Part shown: positions 39,559-48,417 of the stretch, piece after piece
How positions within the stretch are numbered: the stretch's first letter is position 1
How the letters are laid out: the number at the start of each line of letters is the position of its first letter
Origin: an uncultured Bacteroidota bacterium
GTDB lineage: Bacteria; Bacteroidota; Bacteroidia; Bacteroidales; P3
DNA length: 53,366 nucleotides
Direction of reading: 5' to 3'
Assembly: GCA_902790215.1 (NCBI GenBank)
Contig: CADAQX010000013.1
Location: forward strand, 1-53,366
Translations under genes and position numbers: made by a program
The notes under the pieces: model-generated
Database searches by the model: none
The model's input: only the letters and a program-made list of their open reading frames with translations
What the model was told of the DNA's origin: nothing

Positions 39559-40218
39559 CTATCGGGCCATGATGTATTCCATCACCTGGCACAGACGGGT
39601 GTTGGTTTCCGGTATCTCGCCGCTGCCGTCGATGGAGACGAGGCGGCCGGAGACCTTGTAGTAGTCGAGCACCGGGCGGGTTTTGGCCTCGTATTCCTCC
39701 AGGCGGTGGCGGATGACCTCCTCGGTGTCGTCGCTGCGGTTTGAGGAGAGGGCGCGCTCGTGGATGCGGTGCACCAGTTCCTCCTGCGGCACGTCGATGG
39801 AGATGACGGCATCCAAGCGCCTTTGTTTCTTTTGGAAAAGGAATTCGAGCATCTGGCACTGTTGCACGGTGCGTGGGAAACCGTCGTAGATGATGGAGGG
39901 CTGGGGCTTCTCCGGCAGCGGGTCGTCGGGGCCGATGCCGCAGGCGCGGCGCAGGCGCAGTTCGTCCCACTCGTCGAGCATCTCGTTGCGGCCGTGGTCG
40001 AGGGCTTTGGCTATGAGGCTTACCACCACGTCGTCGCCCACCAGGTCGCCCCGGTTCATGATGTTGCGGACGCGGAGGCCCAGCGGGGTCTCCAATGCCA
40101 CTTCGCGGCGCAGCATCTCGCCGGTGGAGAGGTGTATGAGGTCGAATTTCTCGGCCAGAAGGGAGGCCTGGGTGCCTTTGCCCGCGCCGGGCGCGCCGAA
40201 CAGTATGATGTTTTTCAT
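39559..40218 (-). CDS. adk: Adenylate kinase with an extra internal segment
   Basis: A 219-residue kinase interconverting ATP + AMP and 2 ADP. The P-loop GAPGAGKGTQ is at 8-17, STGEMLR in the NMP-binding region, IIYDGFPRTVQQ at 109-120, and the short LID form SSNRSDDTEEVIRHRLEEYE. Compared with the common ~190-residue Bacteroidota enzyme there is an extra segment of ~25 residues before IIYDGFPRT (about 80-106, including RLRRACGIGPDDPLPEKP). It lies 13 bp downstream of the C1 peptidase gene, so probably co-transcribed with it. Both genes sit between the arms of the 77-bp inverted repeat. Confidence 0.94.
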   Translation of the reverse strand: MKNIILFGAPGAGKGTQASLLAEKFDLIHLSTGEMLRREVALETPLGLRVRNIMNRGDLVGDDVVVSLIAKALDHGRNEMLDEWDELRLRRACGIGPDDPLPEKPQPSIIYDGFPRTVQQCQMLEFLFQKKQRRLDAVISIDVPQEELVHRIHERALSSNRSDDTEEVIRHRLEEYEAKTRPVLDYYKVSGRLVSIDGSGEIPETNTRLCQVMEYIMAR

Positions 40219-40231
40219 GGCGATAGTGCTG

Positions 40232-41461
40232 TTATTTTATTGACAGTTTCTTTTTCATTTCGGGCGAGAGGGCATCCTTGTGGATGAGGATGGTGACGGT
40301 CTTGTAGCGGAAAAAGGCCTTGGAAGCGAAGAACATGCCCTTGTAGTCGCCGTTGTAGGCACCCCAGCTGTTTTTGACCATATAGTATTCGTTGCCTATC
40401 TGGTCGGTGGCGGTGCCGTAGATGAGCATGAGGTGGTCGTCGTTGGTCTCGTGGTTGTCCCATGCCAGCTGGCGTTCCTGCGGGGTGACCCAGCGCTGGG
40501 GTGTGGGACGGGTGGCGGACTCGTCCTGTATTTCCTTGGCGGTCATGCCGGTCCAGTGGGCGAGGTCGCTGCCTTTGAGGTCGGGGGCTTTCGTGTCGGT
40601 GGCGGGGAGGACGCAGAATCCGTTGCGCGAGTTCTGGCGGAAACCGGGTTCGCTCACGTCGCTGTCCCAACCCACGGGGTAGCCATGGGCAATGGCGTAG
40701 TCGGTTATGGCAAGCAGCTCGTCGAGGGTGACGTTGTACGACAGGTCGTGACGCCAGTTGTCGGGGCTTTCGACGGCAAAGCGACTGTAGAGGGGTTGGT
40801 GGATGAAGGCGGTTATCTGGATGTAGTCGTCGGCTTTTAGCCCTGTGGAGGCATAGAACGACAGGGGAGTGTACTTCTTGCCCTGATAGGTGAACTGCTC
40901 GGGCGGCACACCGAGATATACGTCGTGCACGGCGCGGATGGCTTTCATGCAGAGGAGCTGGTAGTCGTTGTCGCTCTGCAGACTGTTGTTGCCGGCAGCG
41001 GCCTTGACCATGGGGTTGACCATGGAGCTGAGTTCGCTGTGGTTGGAGATGGTGTCGCGGTACATGGCGCCGGGACGCATCAACTCTTCAGGCACGAGGC
41101 CGTAACGTTCCATGCAGTGCAGGAGGTCGCCGAAGCATCCGCCTTGGGAGAAACCGATGTCGCCGTGAGTGCGTATGGAGGCCATGGCGCGGTCGTAGTA
41201 GTCCCAGTAGGCGGTGTACATCTCGCTGAAGTCGTAGGTGCCTTTGCCCATGCGGAGGAGTTCGGCCTCGATGAAGGCCATGCCGCTGTAGTCCCAGCAG
41301 GTGCCGGCTTTGCCTTGGTTTTTGACGGAGGTGACGGGGAGTTCCTTGGTTATGGTGAACTTATAACCTTGGTCGGAATCCTTTTTCTGTTGGGGAGTTG
41401 TCTGGGCTGAGACGCAGGTGCATAACAGCATCGCAGCCATGATGATAATGATTCGTTTCAT
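40232..41461 (-). CDS. Secreted C1-family cysteine peptidase (bleomycin hydrolase/PepC-like)
   Basis: 409 residues with a signal peptide 1-19 (MKRIIIIMAAMLLCTCVSA|Q). A papain-fold catalytic set is visible: oxyanion Gln49 in KNQG, nucleophile Cys55 in AGTCWDYSG, His in DDHLMLIYG, and Asn in VKNSWG. The closest pattern is the C1B aminopeptidase C/bleomycin hydrolase group; here the signal peptide predicts a periplasmic or exported form. A promoter box lies 50 bp upstream. adk follows after 13 bp. Confidence 0.9.
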   Translation of the reverse strand: MKRIIIIMAAMLLCTCVSAQTTPQQKKDSDQGYKFTITKELPVTSVKNQGKAGTCWDYSGMAFIEAELLRMGKGTYDFSEMYTAYWDYYDRAMASIRTHGDIGFSQGGCFGDLLHCMERYGLVPEELMRPGAMYRDTISNHSELSSMVNPMVKAAAGNNSLQSDNDYQLLCMKAIRAVHDVYLGVPPEQFTYQGKKYTPLSFYASTGLKADDYIQITAFIHQPLYSRFAVESPDNWRHDLSYNVTLDELLAITDYAIAHGYPVGWDSDVSEPGFRQNSRNGFCVLPATDTKAPDLKGSDLAHWTGMTAKEIQDESATRPTPQRWVTPQERQLAWDNHETNDDHLMLIYGTATDQIGNEYYMVKNSWGAYNGDYKGMFFASKAFFRYKTVTILIHKDALSPEMKKKLSIK

Positions 41462-41510
41462 ATCTGTAGTATTTTTATTATACCTGCGGCGGTGCGCCGC
41501 TTTCACGCTG

Positions 41511-41518
41511 CAAAAATA
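41511..41518 (-). promoter_or_regulatory. -7 box (TATTTTTG) for the C1 peptidase gene
   Basis: The minus-strand TATTTTTG, 50 bp upstream of the ATG; its upstream side merges into the low-complexity repeat. Confidence 0.6.
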
Positions 41519-41573
41519 CGAATTTTTTTTGAATGAATGAAAGTTTTGGTGATTGCTTGATTGTTTGATTGCT

Positions 41574-41754
41574 TGATTGCTTTAGTGATTGCTTCATTGT
41601 TTGATTGCTTGATTGTTTGAGTGAATAGTGATTGCTTGATTGTCTGATTGTTTAATTGTTTGAGTATTTTATCACTCAAGCATTTACACATTCAAGCATT
41701 CAAACATTAATTCACGCATTAACACATTCACGCATTAACACATTCAAACAATCA
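41574..41754. repeat. Low-complexity repeat, right arm of an inverted repeat
   Basis: Reverse complement of the 39280-39434 repeat, with an exact 77-bp core at 41626-41702 and one extra ~17-bp unit (GTGTTAATGCGTGAAT type on the complement). It ends next to the stop codon of the TolC-like gene at 41756. Confidence 0.9.
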
Positions 41755-41755
41755 T

Positions 41756-43024
41756 TCAAAGCGAGATGTCCCAGATGCCGGCGGCGCGTTCCAGCTCGAC
41801 CCATGCGGTCATGCATTCGTGGAGGCATTCGGCATAGGCTTGCTGCAGCTCGTTGTAGGTGTGCTGTGCATTGATGACTTCGAGGAGTGAGGTTTCCCCT
41901 CTCATATAGGCGTAGGTCTTGCCTTCGAGCACTTGGCGGGCATTGCCGGCAATGACGGTGTTGTAGTTGGCCAGACGGTCGAGGGCTGAGCGGTAGTTAT
42001 TGTAGGCTTTGATGATTTCGGTTTGGGCCTGCTGCCGCAGGATGTCGGTTTCGATATGTGCCTGCTGGGCTTTGTACTGGCCGGCACGGATGTCGCCCCA
42101 GTAGAGGTTGGATACGGGCAGGGGTATGCTGATGCCTACGGTGTAGCCGTAGAATTCGGGGGCAGGGGCTTCCTCGTTGCGCACGCGGGTGCTGTAGCTC
42201 ACGCCGAGGGAGAGGTCGATGTCGGGGATGCGCTCACGTCGCACCTGGGTCAGTTCGCTCTCGGAGGCAAGGGTCAGGTGGCGTTGCTGCACGATGTCGA
42301 GACGCAGGCTGTCGGCGGCTTTCAGCATGTCGCTGAGGTTGTAGTTCCGCATGGGGGAGTCGAGGTTGCCGACGATGCTCTGTGTGGCTAGCGTGGGGTT
42401 GCCCATCAGTTGGTCGAGTTCGACGAGAGCGTTGCGGTAGTCGGCCAGCAGGGCTTGGTAATCCTGTTTGGCAATGTTGGCCTCGAGACGTGTCTGCATG
42501 ACATCGATTTCCGACATGTCGCCGGTGGCAAAACGCAGGCTGTCGCTGAGGTAGAGCTCTTGCATGTTCTGCATGTTCTGCCGGCCTATCGTCACCAGTG
42601 TGCGGGCCAGGAGGGCATCGATGAAGGCAAGTGTCGCCTCGGCCCGCAGGGTGAAGGCAAACTGCTGCAGCCTGGCATGGGAGGCGTCGAGGTTGTGGAG
42701 CGCGGTGGAGATGCGTGCGGAGCGTTTGCCAAAGGAGATGGTCTTTTCTATGCCGAAGGAGAAGGACTGGCCCATGGCAATGTCCCAGTCGCTGTTGTTG
42801 CCGTACTCTGCCGCGAGGGCGGGGTCGTTGAACTTCTTGGCGGCGGAGAGGTCGGCCTGGGCAACAGAGTGGTCGAGTTTGGCAACGGCGTAGTTCAGGT
42901 TGCTCTGCATGACGCGGCTGATGAATGTGTTGTAGTCCAGCTCCTGCGCGCTGAGGTGCAGGGTTGTCAGGAGTAGGAGGGCCGCGAGGGCGGCTGCTTT
43001 GGATATTGTGTGGACTGTTTTCAT
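41756..43024 (-). CDS. TolC-family outer-membrane channel of the metal efflux system
   Basis: A 422-residue outer-membrane efflux protein (CusC/CzcC type). Signal peptide ~1-26 (...LLTTLHLSAQ). Two tandem OEP repeats with long coiled helices are visible, e.g. SHARLQQFAFTLRAEATLAF, QTRLEANIAKQDYQALLADY and TEIIKAYNNYRSALDRLANYN. The periplasmic end is in the C-terminal third (GETSLLEVINAQHTYNEL). The ATG overlaps the stop codon of the RND gene by 4 bp, so translation is coupled. Last gene of the three-gene operon. Confidence 0.93.
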   Translation of the reverse strand: MKTVHTISKAAALAALLLLTTLHLSAQELDYNTFISRVMQSNLNYAVAKLDHSVAQADLSAAKKFNDPALAAEYGNNSDWDIAMGQSFSFGIEKTISFGKRSARISTALHNLDASHARLQQFAFTLRAEATLAFIDALLARTLVTIGRQNMQNMQELYLSDSLRFATGDMSEIDVMQTRLEANIAKQDYQALLADYRNALVELDQLMGNPTLATQSIVGNLDSPMRNYNLSDMLKAADSLRLDIVQQRHLTLASESELTQVRRERIPDIDLSLGVSYSTRVRNEEAPAPEFYGYTVGISIPLPVSNLYWGDIRAGQYKAQQAHIETDILRQQAQTEIIKAYNNYRSALDRLANYNTVIAGNARQVLEGKTYAYMRGETSLLEVINAQHTYNELQQAYAECLHECMTAWVELERAAGIWDISL

Positions 43025-46000
43025 TGCTCGGAGGTGTTTTGGGTGTCGGTGGTGATGGGTTTGCTGCTTTGGGCTGCTTTCCGCTCAGCCCGTTTTTCTA
43101 CAAGGTAGTAGAGTGTGGGCAGGATGAAGAGGGTGACGATGGTGGCGAAGATAAGGCCGTAAACGATTACTGTGGCCAGGGGGCGCTGCACGTCGCTGCC
43201 TATGCCCGTGGAGATGGAGGCCGGGAAGAGACCCAGCACGGCGACGGAGGCCGTGAGCAGGACGGGACGCATGCGGTGGGAGGCACCCTCGATGACCGCC
43301 CGTCGCAGGTTGTTGCCCCGGGCTCGCAGATGGTTGATGTGGGATATCATGATAATCCCGTTCTGGATGGCTACGCCTATCAGTGCTATGAAGCCTACGG
43401 CAGAGGAGACATTGAGTGTCATGCCGCGCACGTTGAGCGCCAGCATGCCGCCGAAGAGTGCCAGCGGCACGACGAACATGAGCAGTCCGGCCTGGCGCAC
43501 CTTGCCGAAGGCGAAGATGAGCAGGATGAACATGACCATGAGCGCCAGCGGGACCACCAGTCCCAGACGGTTGAAGGCTCGGTTGCGGTTCTCGAACTGT
43601 CCCGCCCAGTGCAGGGTGGTTTTCTCGGAGTCGTATTTCACCTGTTCGTTAATCAGCTTGTTTGCCTGCGCCACAAAGGTGGTGAGGTCGGCACCGCGCA
43701 GGTTGATGCGTACAAGTGTGTAGCGACGGCTCATCTCGCGCATTATGGTGCTGGCGCCGAGAGCCATCTTGATGTCGGCCACGGCAGAGAGGGGAACCTT
43801 GATGCCATCGGCTGTGGTGAGCATGAGGTTGCCGATTTCCTCGGGCGTGTTGCGGTAGCGCTCGGCATAGCGGCAGGTGATGTCGTAGACTTTGCTGCCT
43901 ACGTAAATCTGCGAGATGGCGCGTCCGCCGATGGCCAGTTCGATAAGCTCGGCCACATCGGATACGTTGAGCCCGTATTGGGCGATGCTGGTGCGGTTGA
44001 CCGATATCTGTAGCTGGGGAGTGGGCGGTTCCTGGTCGACGGCCACATCCGTGGCTCCTTCGACCTGCGAAACCACTTTGGCCACCTGCTCAGCCACCCG
44101 TCGGCTTTCGTCGATGTCGTCGGAGTAGATCTTCAGGGCCAGGTCGCTGTGGGTACCGGCTATCTGGTCCATCACCATGTCGATGATGGGCTGGGAGAAT
44201 CCCGCCGAATAGCCGGGGATTTCTTCAATGGCCTTGGACATGGCTTCGACAAGTTCGGCCTTTGTGCGGCCGGATTTCCATGTGTTGTAGGGCTTCAGCC
44301 CCACACCGACTTCGACGTGCGAGAGGGAGAAGCACTCGGCGCCCTCGTCGTCGCGGCCCAGTTGGGTCATGACATATGATGTCTCGTCAAATTCTTTCAG
44401 CACATGTCGCAGGTCGTCGGCCATCTTTTTGGATTTCTCGATGGAGAGGCCTGAAGGCAACTGCACCTGCACCCATATCGAACCCTCGTCCAGCGGCGGC
44501 AGGAAGTCCTTGCCGACAGTGATGGAAAGGGCAATGGAGCCTCCCAGAATAATCAACAGCACAACGATGACGGCACGTGTTTTCTCAAGCAGCACGCCTA
44601 CGACACGGTTGTAGGACTGGTTGAGTTTCTCCAGCCATTTGTTGTGGTAGAGCTTGCGGGGTTTGTGGTAGGCAAGATATGACAGGCCGGGGGTGAGGAG
44701 CAGTGAGGTGAGCAAGGCACCTATCAGTGCATAGCCCACGGTGTAGGCCATGGGCGTGAAGAGCTTGCGCTCGACATGCTCGAAGGCGAAGAGCGGCAGG
44801 TAGGCGGTGATGATAATGATGGTGGAGAAGAAGATGGAGCGGGCAACCTCGCTGGCGCGCTGCTTTACGTCGCCGGCAGACAGTTCCAGTTCCGGGTGTC
44901 GCTCGCGCTTTTTCAGGATGTTCTCCATCATGACAATGGCGCCATCGACCAGTATTCCGAAGTCGATGGCTCCCAAGGAGAGCAGGTTGGCCGGGATGCC
45001 GGTGAGTTTCATGAGCACAAAGGCCACCAGCAGGGCAATGGGAATGGTGATGGCAACCACAAGCGAGCCACGGAAGTTGCCCAGGAATATCATCAGCACC
45101 ACGATGACCAGCAGCATGCCAATCAGCAGGGTGTGGGAGACGGTCTTCAGGGTTTCGCCCACCAGGTTGGTGCGGTCGAGGAAAGGATGTATCTCCACGC
45201 CCTTGGGCAGAATCTCGTTGTTCAGCTCGTCGATGGAGGTGTGTATGCGGTCCAGAACTTCCGAGGGGTTCTCGCCGCGCAGCATCTGTACGATGCCTTC
45301 CACAGCATCGTCGTAGTCGTGCTCGTCGTCGCTGTAGCCCAGCACGCCTTTGCGCTCCAGGGTGCCATATTTCAGCTCGCCCAGGTCTTTCAGATAGACG
45401 GGTGTGCCGTTGACGGTTTTCACCACGATGTCGCCCAGTCCATCCAAGTCGCTGATGAGGCCGATGCCACGGACGACGTAGCTGAGACTGCCCTCGGAGA
45501 GGATACTGCCGCCGGCATTGATGTTGTTCTGTTCAATCTTCTCGGTTATATCGCTCAGCGAAATGCCGTATTCGGTCAGCCTGTCGGGCGAGAGCTCTAT
45601 CTGGTACTGTGTGGTGATGCCGCCGTAGTTGCTTACGTCGGCCACGCCTGAAATCTGCCTGAGATAAGGGATGATGGTCCATTTGTGGATGTCGGTGAGG
45701 CTGCGGAGGTCGTGGCTGCCGTCGGGGCTTTCCACAATGTAGCGGTAAATCTCGCCGGTGGGGGCGGTGAGGGGGTTGAGCTCCGGCACGGCGCCGTAGG
45801 GGAGGTCTATCCCCACCAGCCGCTCGGTGACGCGCTGCCTTGCCCAGTAGTCGTCCACACCATCGTCAAAGACCAGTATTACAGTGGAGATGCCGAAGCT
45901 GTTCTTGCTTCGCATGGTCACCAGATTGGGGATGCCGCTCACAGCCCGTTCCACAGGAATGGAAATCTGCTGCTCTATCTCTTCGGTGGCAAGGCCGGGC

Positions 46001-46158
46001 ACCTGGGTGACCACTTGCACTGTGGTGTCGGATATGTCGGGGTAAGCATCGATTGACAGGGCATTCCACGAAATGACTCCGGCGATGCAGAGCAGACCGA
46101 AGATGGCAGCGGCAATGGCTTTGTGGTCAATGGCCCAACCTACAATTTTCTCTATCAT
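43021..46158 (-). CDS. RND heavy-metal efflux pump, CzcA-type
   Basis: A 1045-residue inner-membrane RND transporter with twelve TM segments and two large periplasmic loops. The TM4 signature is DFGILVDGAIVMMEN, the DFGxxVDGxxxxxEN pattern of divalent-cation exporters (Zn, Co, Cd, Ni), rather than the CusA-type Cu/Ag signature. This points to CzcA-like specificity; it is an inference from family signatures. Other conserved parts: AYPDISDTTVQVVTQVPG at the start of the first loop and GKDFLPPLDEGSIWVQVQLP in the second half. It lies 47 bp downstream of the fusion protein gene and overlaps the TolC gene by ATGA. Confidence 0.95.
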   Translation of the reverse strand: MIEKIVGWAIDHKAIAAAIFGLLCIAGVISWNALSIDAYPDISDTTVQVVTQVPGLATEEIEQQISIPVERAVSGIPNLVTMRSKNSFGISTVILVFDDGVDDYWARQRVTERLVGIDLPYGAVPELNPLTAPTGEIYRYIVESPDGSHDLRSLTDIHKWTIIPYLRQISGVADVSNYGGITTQYQIELSPDRLTEYGISLSDITEKIEQNNINAGGSILSEGSLSYVVRGIGLISDLDGLGDIVVKTVNGTPVYLKDLGELKYGTLERKGVLGYSDDEHDYDDAVEGIVQMLRGENPSEVLDRIHTSIDELNNEILPKGVEIHPFLDRTNLVGETLKTVSHTLLIGMLLVIVVLMIFLGNFRGSLVVAITIPIALLVAFVLMKLTGIPANLLSLGAIDFGILVDGAIVMMENILKKRERHPELELSAGDVKQRASEVARSIFFSTIIIITAYLPLFAFEHVERKLFTPMAYTVGYALIGALLTSLLLTPGLSYLAYHKPRKLYHNKWLEKLNQSYNRVVGVLLEKTRAVIVVLLIILGGSIALSITVGKDFLPPLDEGSIWVQVQLPSGLSIEKSKKMADDLRHVLKEFDETSYVMTQLGRDDEGAECFSLSHVEVGVGLKPYNTWKSGRTKAELVEAMSKAIEEIPGYSAGFSQPIIDMVMDQIAGTHSDLALKIYSDDIDESRRVAEQVAKVVSQVEGATDVAVDQEPPTPQLQISVNRTSIAQYGLNVSDVAELIELAIGGRAISQIYVGSKVYDITCRYAERYRNTPEEIGNLMLTTADGIKVPLSAVADIKMALGASTIMREMSRRYTLVRINLRGADLTTFVAQANKLINEQVKYDSEKTTLHWAGQFENRNRAFNRLGLVVPLALMVMFILLIFAFGKVRQAGLLMFVVPLALFGGMLALNVRGMTLNVSSAVGFIALIGVAIQNGIIMISHINHLRARGNNLRRAVIEGASHRMRPVLLTASVAVLGLFPASISTGIGSDVQRPLATVIVYGLIFATIVTLFILPTLYYLVEKRAERKAAQSSKPITTDTQNTSEQ

Positions 46159-46205
46159 GGTTCAGAAGTGTGATGGGTGAATATTGGAAAAGTAATGGAG
46201 GGAGG

Positions 46206-47321
46206 TTAGTGCTTGTCAATCAGGTAGAAGGCTCCTTCGGTGATGATTATGTCTCCGGGAGTCAGACCTTTGATGATCCGGAGCGTATGCTCGTCTATCG
46301 ATACGACCTCTACGGGTGTGCGTAGGTAGGTGCCTTCGCCAACCTTGCGCAGCACATACCTTCCTTTCTCGCCCTGCAGTACGGCATCCTTGGGTATCAC
46401 AATGCTGTTGAGGTTCTGTATGTGCATGTTCACGCGGGCATACATGTTGGGGAGCATCTGGTGGCGAGGATTGTCACACTCGATGATTGTCTGCACAGTG
46501 CGGGTCTCGGGGTCGAGGATGCCGCCTACATAGTTTACTTGTCCGTGGAAAACGCTGTCGGGCCGGGCCACAAGACTTACCTCCACACGCTCTATCCCGT
46601 CCACATAGGGGGCGTCCATTTCGCTGACATTGGCCTTCACCCACACTTTGTTCAGGTCTGCCACCACCACTTTCGCAGCGGCGTCCTCTTTCAGATATTC
46701 GCCAATGACCAGGTCGTTGCTCAGCACTCGTCCCGAGATGGGCGAGCGGACAATCATGGGCTGCCCCACTTCGGCCTTGTTCAGGTCAATTTGATACTCC
46801 TTTGCCACGGCTACGGCATGGCGGTATTCCTCTACTGCCAGAGAATAGGCAGTCTTGGCCTCGTCAAGGTCTTTGGTCGACGCCACACGGTTGTCGTGCA
46901 AATCCTGTGTGCGGTCAAGAGCCCTTTTGGCCATGTCCATCTCCGATTTGGTCTGTATGAGCCGTTTCACCACCTCGCCGTATTCCGAGGCGGAAATCTC
47001 AAACAGCGGGGTGCCGGCTTTCACCACTTGGCCTATGCGTACCAGCGAGCGTACCACACGGCCGGAAAAGGGTGCCGCCACTTCGGCGTAATTAGAGGGT
47101 ATGGCCGTCACCACACCGGTGGTGGTGAGATTGAAAGAGTACTTCGATACACCTACGGTGTCGCACACCAGGCGTGTCCCGATAGTGGAGGTGGAGGCCA
47201 CCGTGATAGTATCGCCCTGCACTGAAATCTCATTGTCCGACGTGTTGCTTGTGTCGCTGGCAGAACCCGAACAGGCGGCTAAAAGCCCTGCACATAATAC
47301 AAAATAGAGGTATTTCTTCAT
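46206..47321 (-). CDS. RND efflux membrane fusion lipoprotein (CzcB/CusB-type)
   Basis: A 371-residue periplasmic adaptor anchored by a lipid (MKKYLYFVLCAGLLAAC, Cys17). It has the lipoyl-like barrel halves (VAAPFSGRVVRSLVRIGQVV and MIVRSPISGRVLSNDLVIG) flanking a helical hairpin (LIQTKSEMDMAKRALDRTQ), then the beta-barrel and membrane-proximal domains (VEVSLVARPDSVFHGQV, EGAFYLIDKH end). First gene of the efflux operon. The lipoprotein start was preferred over an 18-residue longer frame that lacks a signal peptide at its N-terminus. Confidence 0.93.
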   Translation of the reverse strand: MKKYLYFVLCAGLLAACSGSASDTSNTSDNEISVQGDTITVASTSTIGTRLVCDTVGVSKYSFNLTTTGVVTAIPSNYAEVAAPFSGRVVRSLVRIGQVVKAGTPLFEISASEYGEVVKRLIQTKSEMDMAKRALDRTQDLHDNRVASTKDLDEAKTAYSLAVEEYRHAVAVAKEYQIDLNKAEVGQPMIVRSPISGRVLSNDLVIGEYLKEDAAAKVVVADLNKVWVKANVSEMDAPYVDGIERVEVSLVARPDSVFHGQVNYVGGILDPETRTVQTIIECDNPRHQMLPNMYARVNMHIQNLNSIVIPKDAVLQGEKGRYVLRKVGEGTYLRTPVEVVSIDEHTLRIIKGLTPGDIIITEGAFYLIDKH

Positions 47322-47409
47322 ATTACAGTAAAAGCAATTGTGTTTCTTATATTTCATTATCAGTTTATTCGGCATGCGGGCATATTCTTCCCTGCCGGAA
47401 TAGAGATTG

Positions 47410-47417
47410 CAAAGATA
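47410..47417 (-). promoter_or_regulatory. -7 box (TATCTTTG) for the metal efflux operon
   Basis: The minus-strand TATCTTTG, 88 bp upstream of the adaptor start. No metal-responsive operator is recognisable. Confidence 0.65.
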
Positions 47418-47530
47418 CTACATTTTCTTGAATAATTGATAATCTTTATTGAAAAACGATAATAAATTTTCTCTCTACGATAAAAAGCAAGAAGGTGCAA
47501 TCTGTGGTTAAGGCTGTATGCCGACGGGTA

Positions 47531-47564
47531 ATAAAAAACAAAACAGGATGTCGCAGCATCCTGT
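47531..47564 (-). terminator. Terminator of the tRNA-fMet gene
   Basis: ACAGGATG pairs with CATCCTGT across a 6-nt loop; on the minus strand it is followed by TTTTGTTTTTTATT. It starts 9 bp beyond the tRNA 3' end. Confidence 0.9.
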
Positions 47565-47573
47565 CTTGTGGTT

Positions 47574-47648
<75 letters not shown>

Positions 47649-47677
47649 CTCTGTTATTTCCCTGTGGAAATCGGCTG

Positions 47678-47707
47678 CAAAGGTACTACTTTTTTTTGAA
47701 TAATCAA
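47678..47707 (-). promoter_or_regulatory. Promoter (CTTG-N18-TACCTTTG) for tRNA-fMet
   Basis: The minus-strand TACCTTTG at 47678-47685 with CTTG 18 bp further upstream (47704-47707). A start about 20-25 bp before the mature tRNA fits. Confidence 0.6.
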
Positions 47708-47929
47708 GACTTATTCCAAAACATTCTCTAAAATTAACAATTCCCATGATAGTTTTCAAATGTTTACAAGAGGTATTTAACATAAGAAAATCGTCTCTCT
47801 TCGTAAAATGAAAGAAGTTTTTACTGGTGCGAAATGTTAATTTCAAGATGTCAGAGGCTACATTTCATTTGTTTTTGCTCAAATAACGTTGAAGGGTCTG
47901 GCTTTCTGAAATGTAGGCTTGTTCATGGG

Positions 47930-48349
47930 TCATTCGTCCAAGTAGGGGATGGTGTCAAAGGCAATTGTGTCGGTGGTCGGCTTTTCGTTGCGCTTGAATA
48001 GATCCTCAAAGCGTCCTTTCATTCGTCCTTTGACTATCGCCCAACGGCGGCGGTTTTTCAACGAACTCATCTTCTTATGGTATCGCCCGCACAACTGGTT
48101 GAACCGCTCCAACTGTTCTTCTGACATGCGTTTGCGGTAAAACCAACGGTACCGCCTCATATAGCAGCGCTGCTGCCGTTTCACCTTCGTCAGCGTGTCG
48201 CCGTGGAAGTCGGCATAGGGGGTGGACACAACCTCGGTGACAAAGGCTTCGTAGTTGTTGATGAACTTCTCCACCTTGTTCCCTTTCTGTGCCCATGCCG
48301 TGGGGCTCAGAAGAAGGATTATCACCGACAGTGCTAGTGCGTGCTTCAT
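47930..48349 (-). CDS. Small basic secreted protein
   Basis: 139 residues with a signal peptide 1-20 (MKHALALSVIILLLSPTAWA|Q). The mature protein is helical and very basic in its centre (KVKRQQRCYMRRYRWFYRKR, LKNRRRWAIVKGRMKGRFED), ending in an acidic tail. No named family is recognised, though small helical secreted proteins of this kind are frequent in Bacteroidota. It lies 68 bp beyond dsbD, after that gene's terminator hairpin. Confidence 0.7.
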   Translation of the reverse strand: MKHALALSVIILLLSPTAWAQKGNKVEKFINNYEAFVTEVVSTPYADFHGDTLTKVKRQQRCYMRRYRWFYRKRMSEEQLERFNQLCGRYHKKMSSLKNRRRWAIVKGRMKGRFEDLFKRNEKPTTDTIAFDTIPYLDE

Positions 48350-48366
48350 TTTGAAGATAAAAGAAT

Positions 48367-48408
48367 GTGGATGCCCGACGGCGTGAGGCCGTAAGACCGG
48401 GCATCCAC
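48367..48408 (-). terminator. Hairpin terminator after dsbD
   Basis: GTGGATGCCCG pairs with CGGGCATCCAC (11 bp), with an inner ACGGC/GCCGT extension. The minus-strand tail is ATTCTTTTATCT. Confidence 0.75.
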
Positions 48409-48417
48409 ACGTTACAA

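Noticed and set aside
39280-41754. Possible CRISPR arrays in the short-unit repeats
   Set aside because: Units are about 8 bp, degenerate and have no unique spacers; no cas genes are present.
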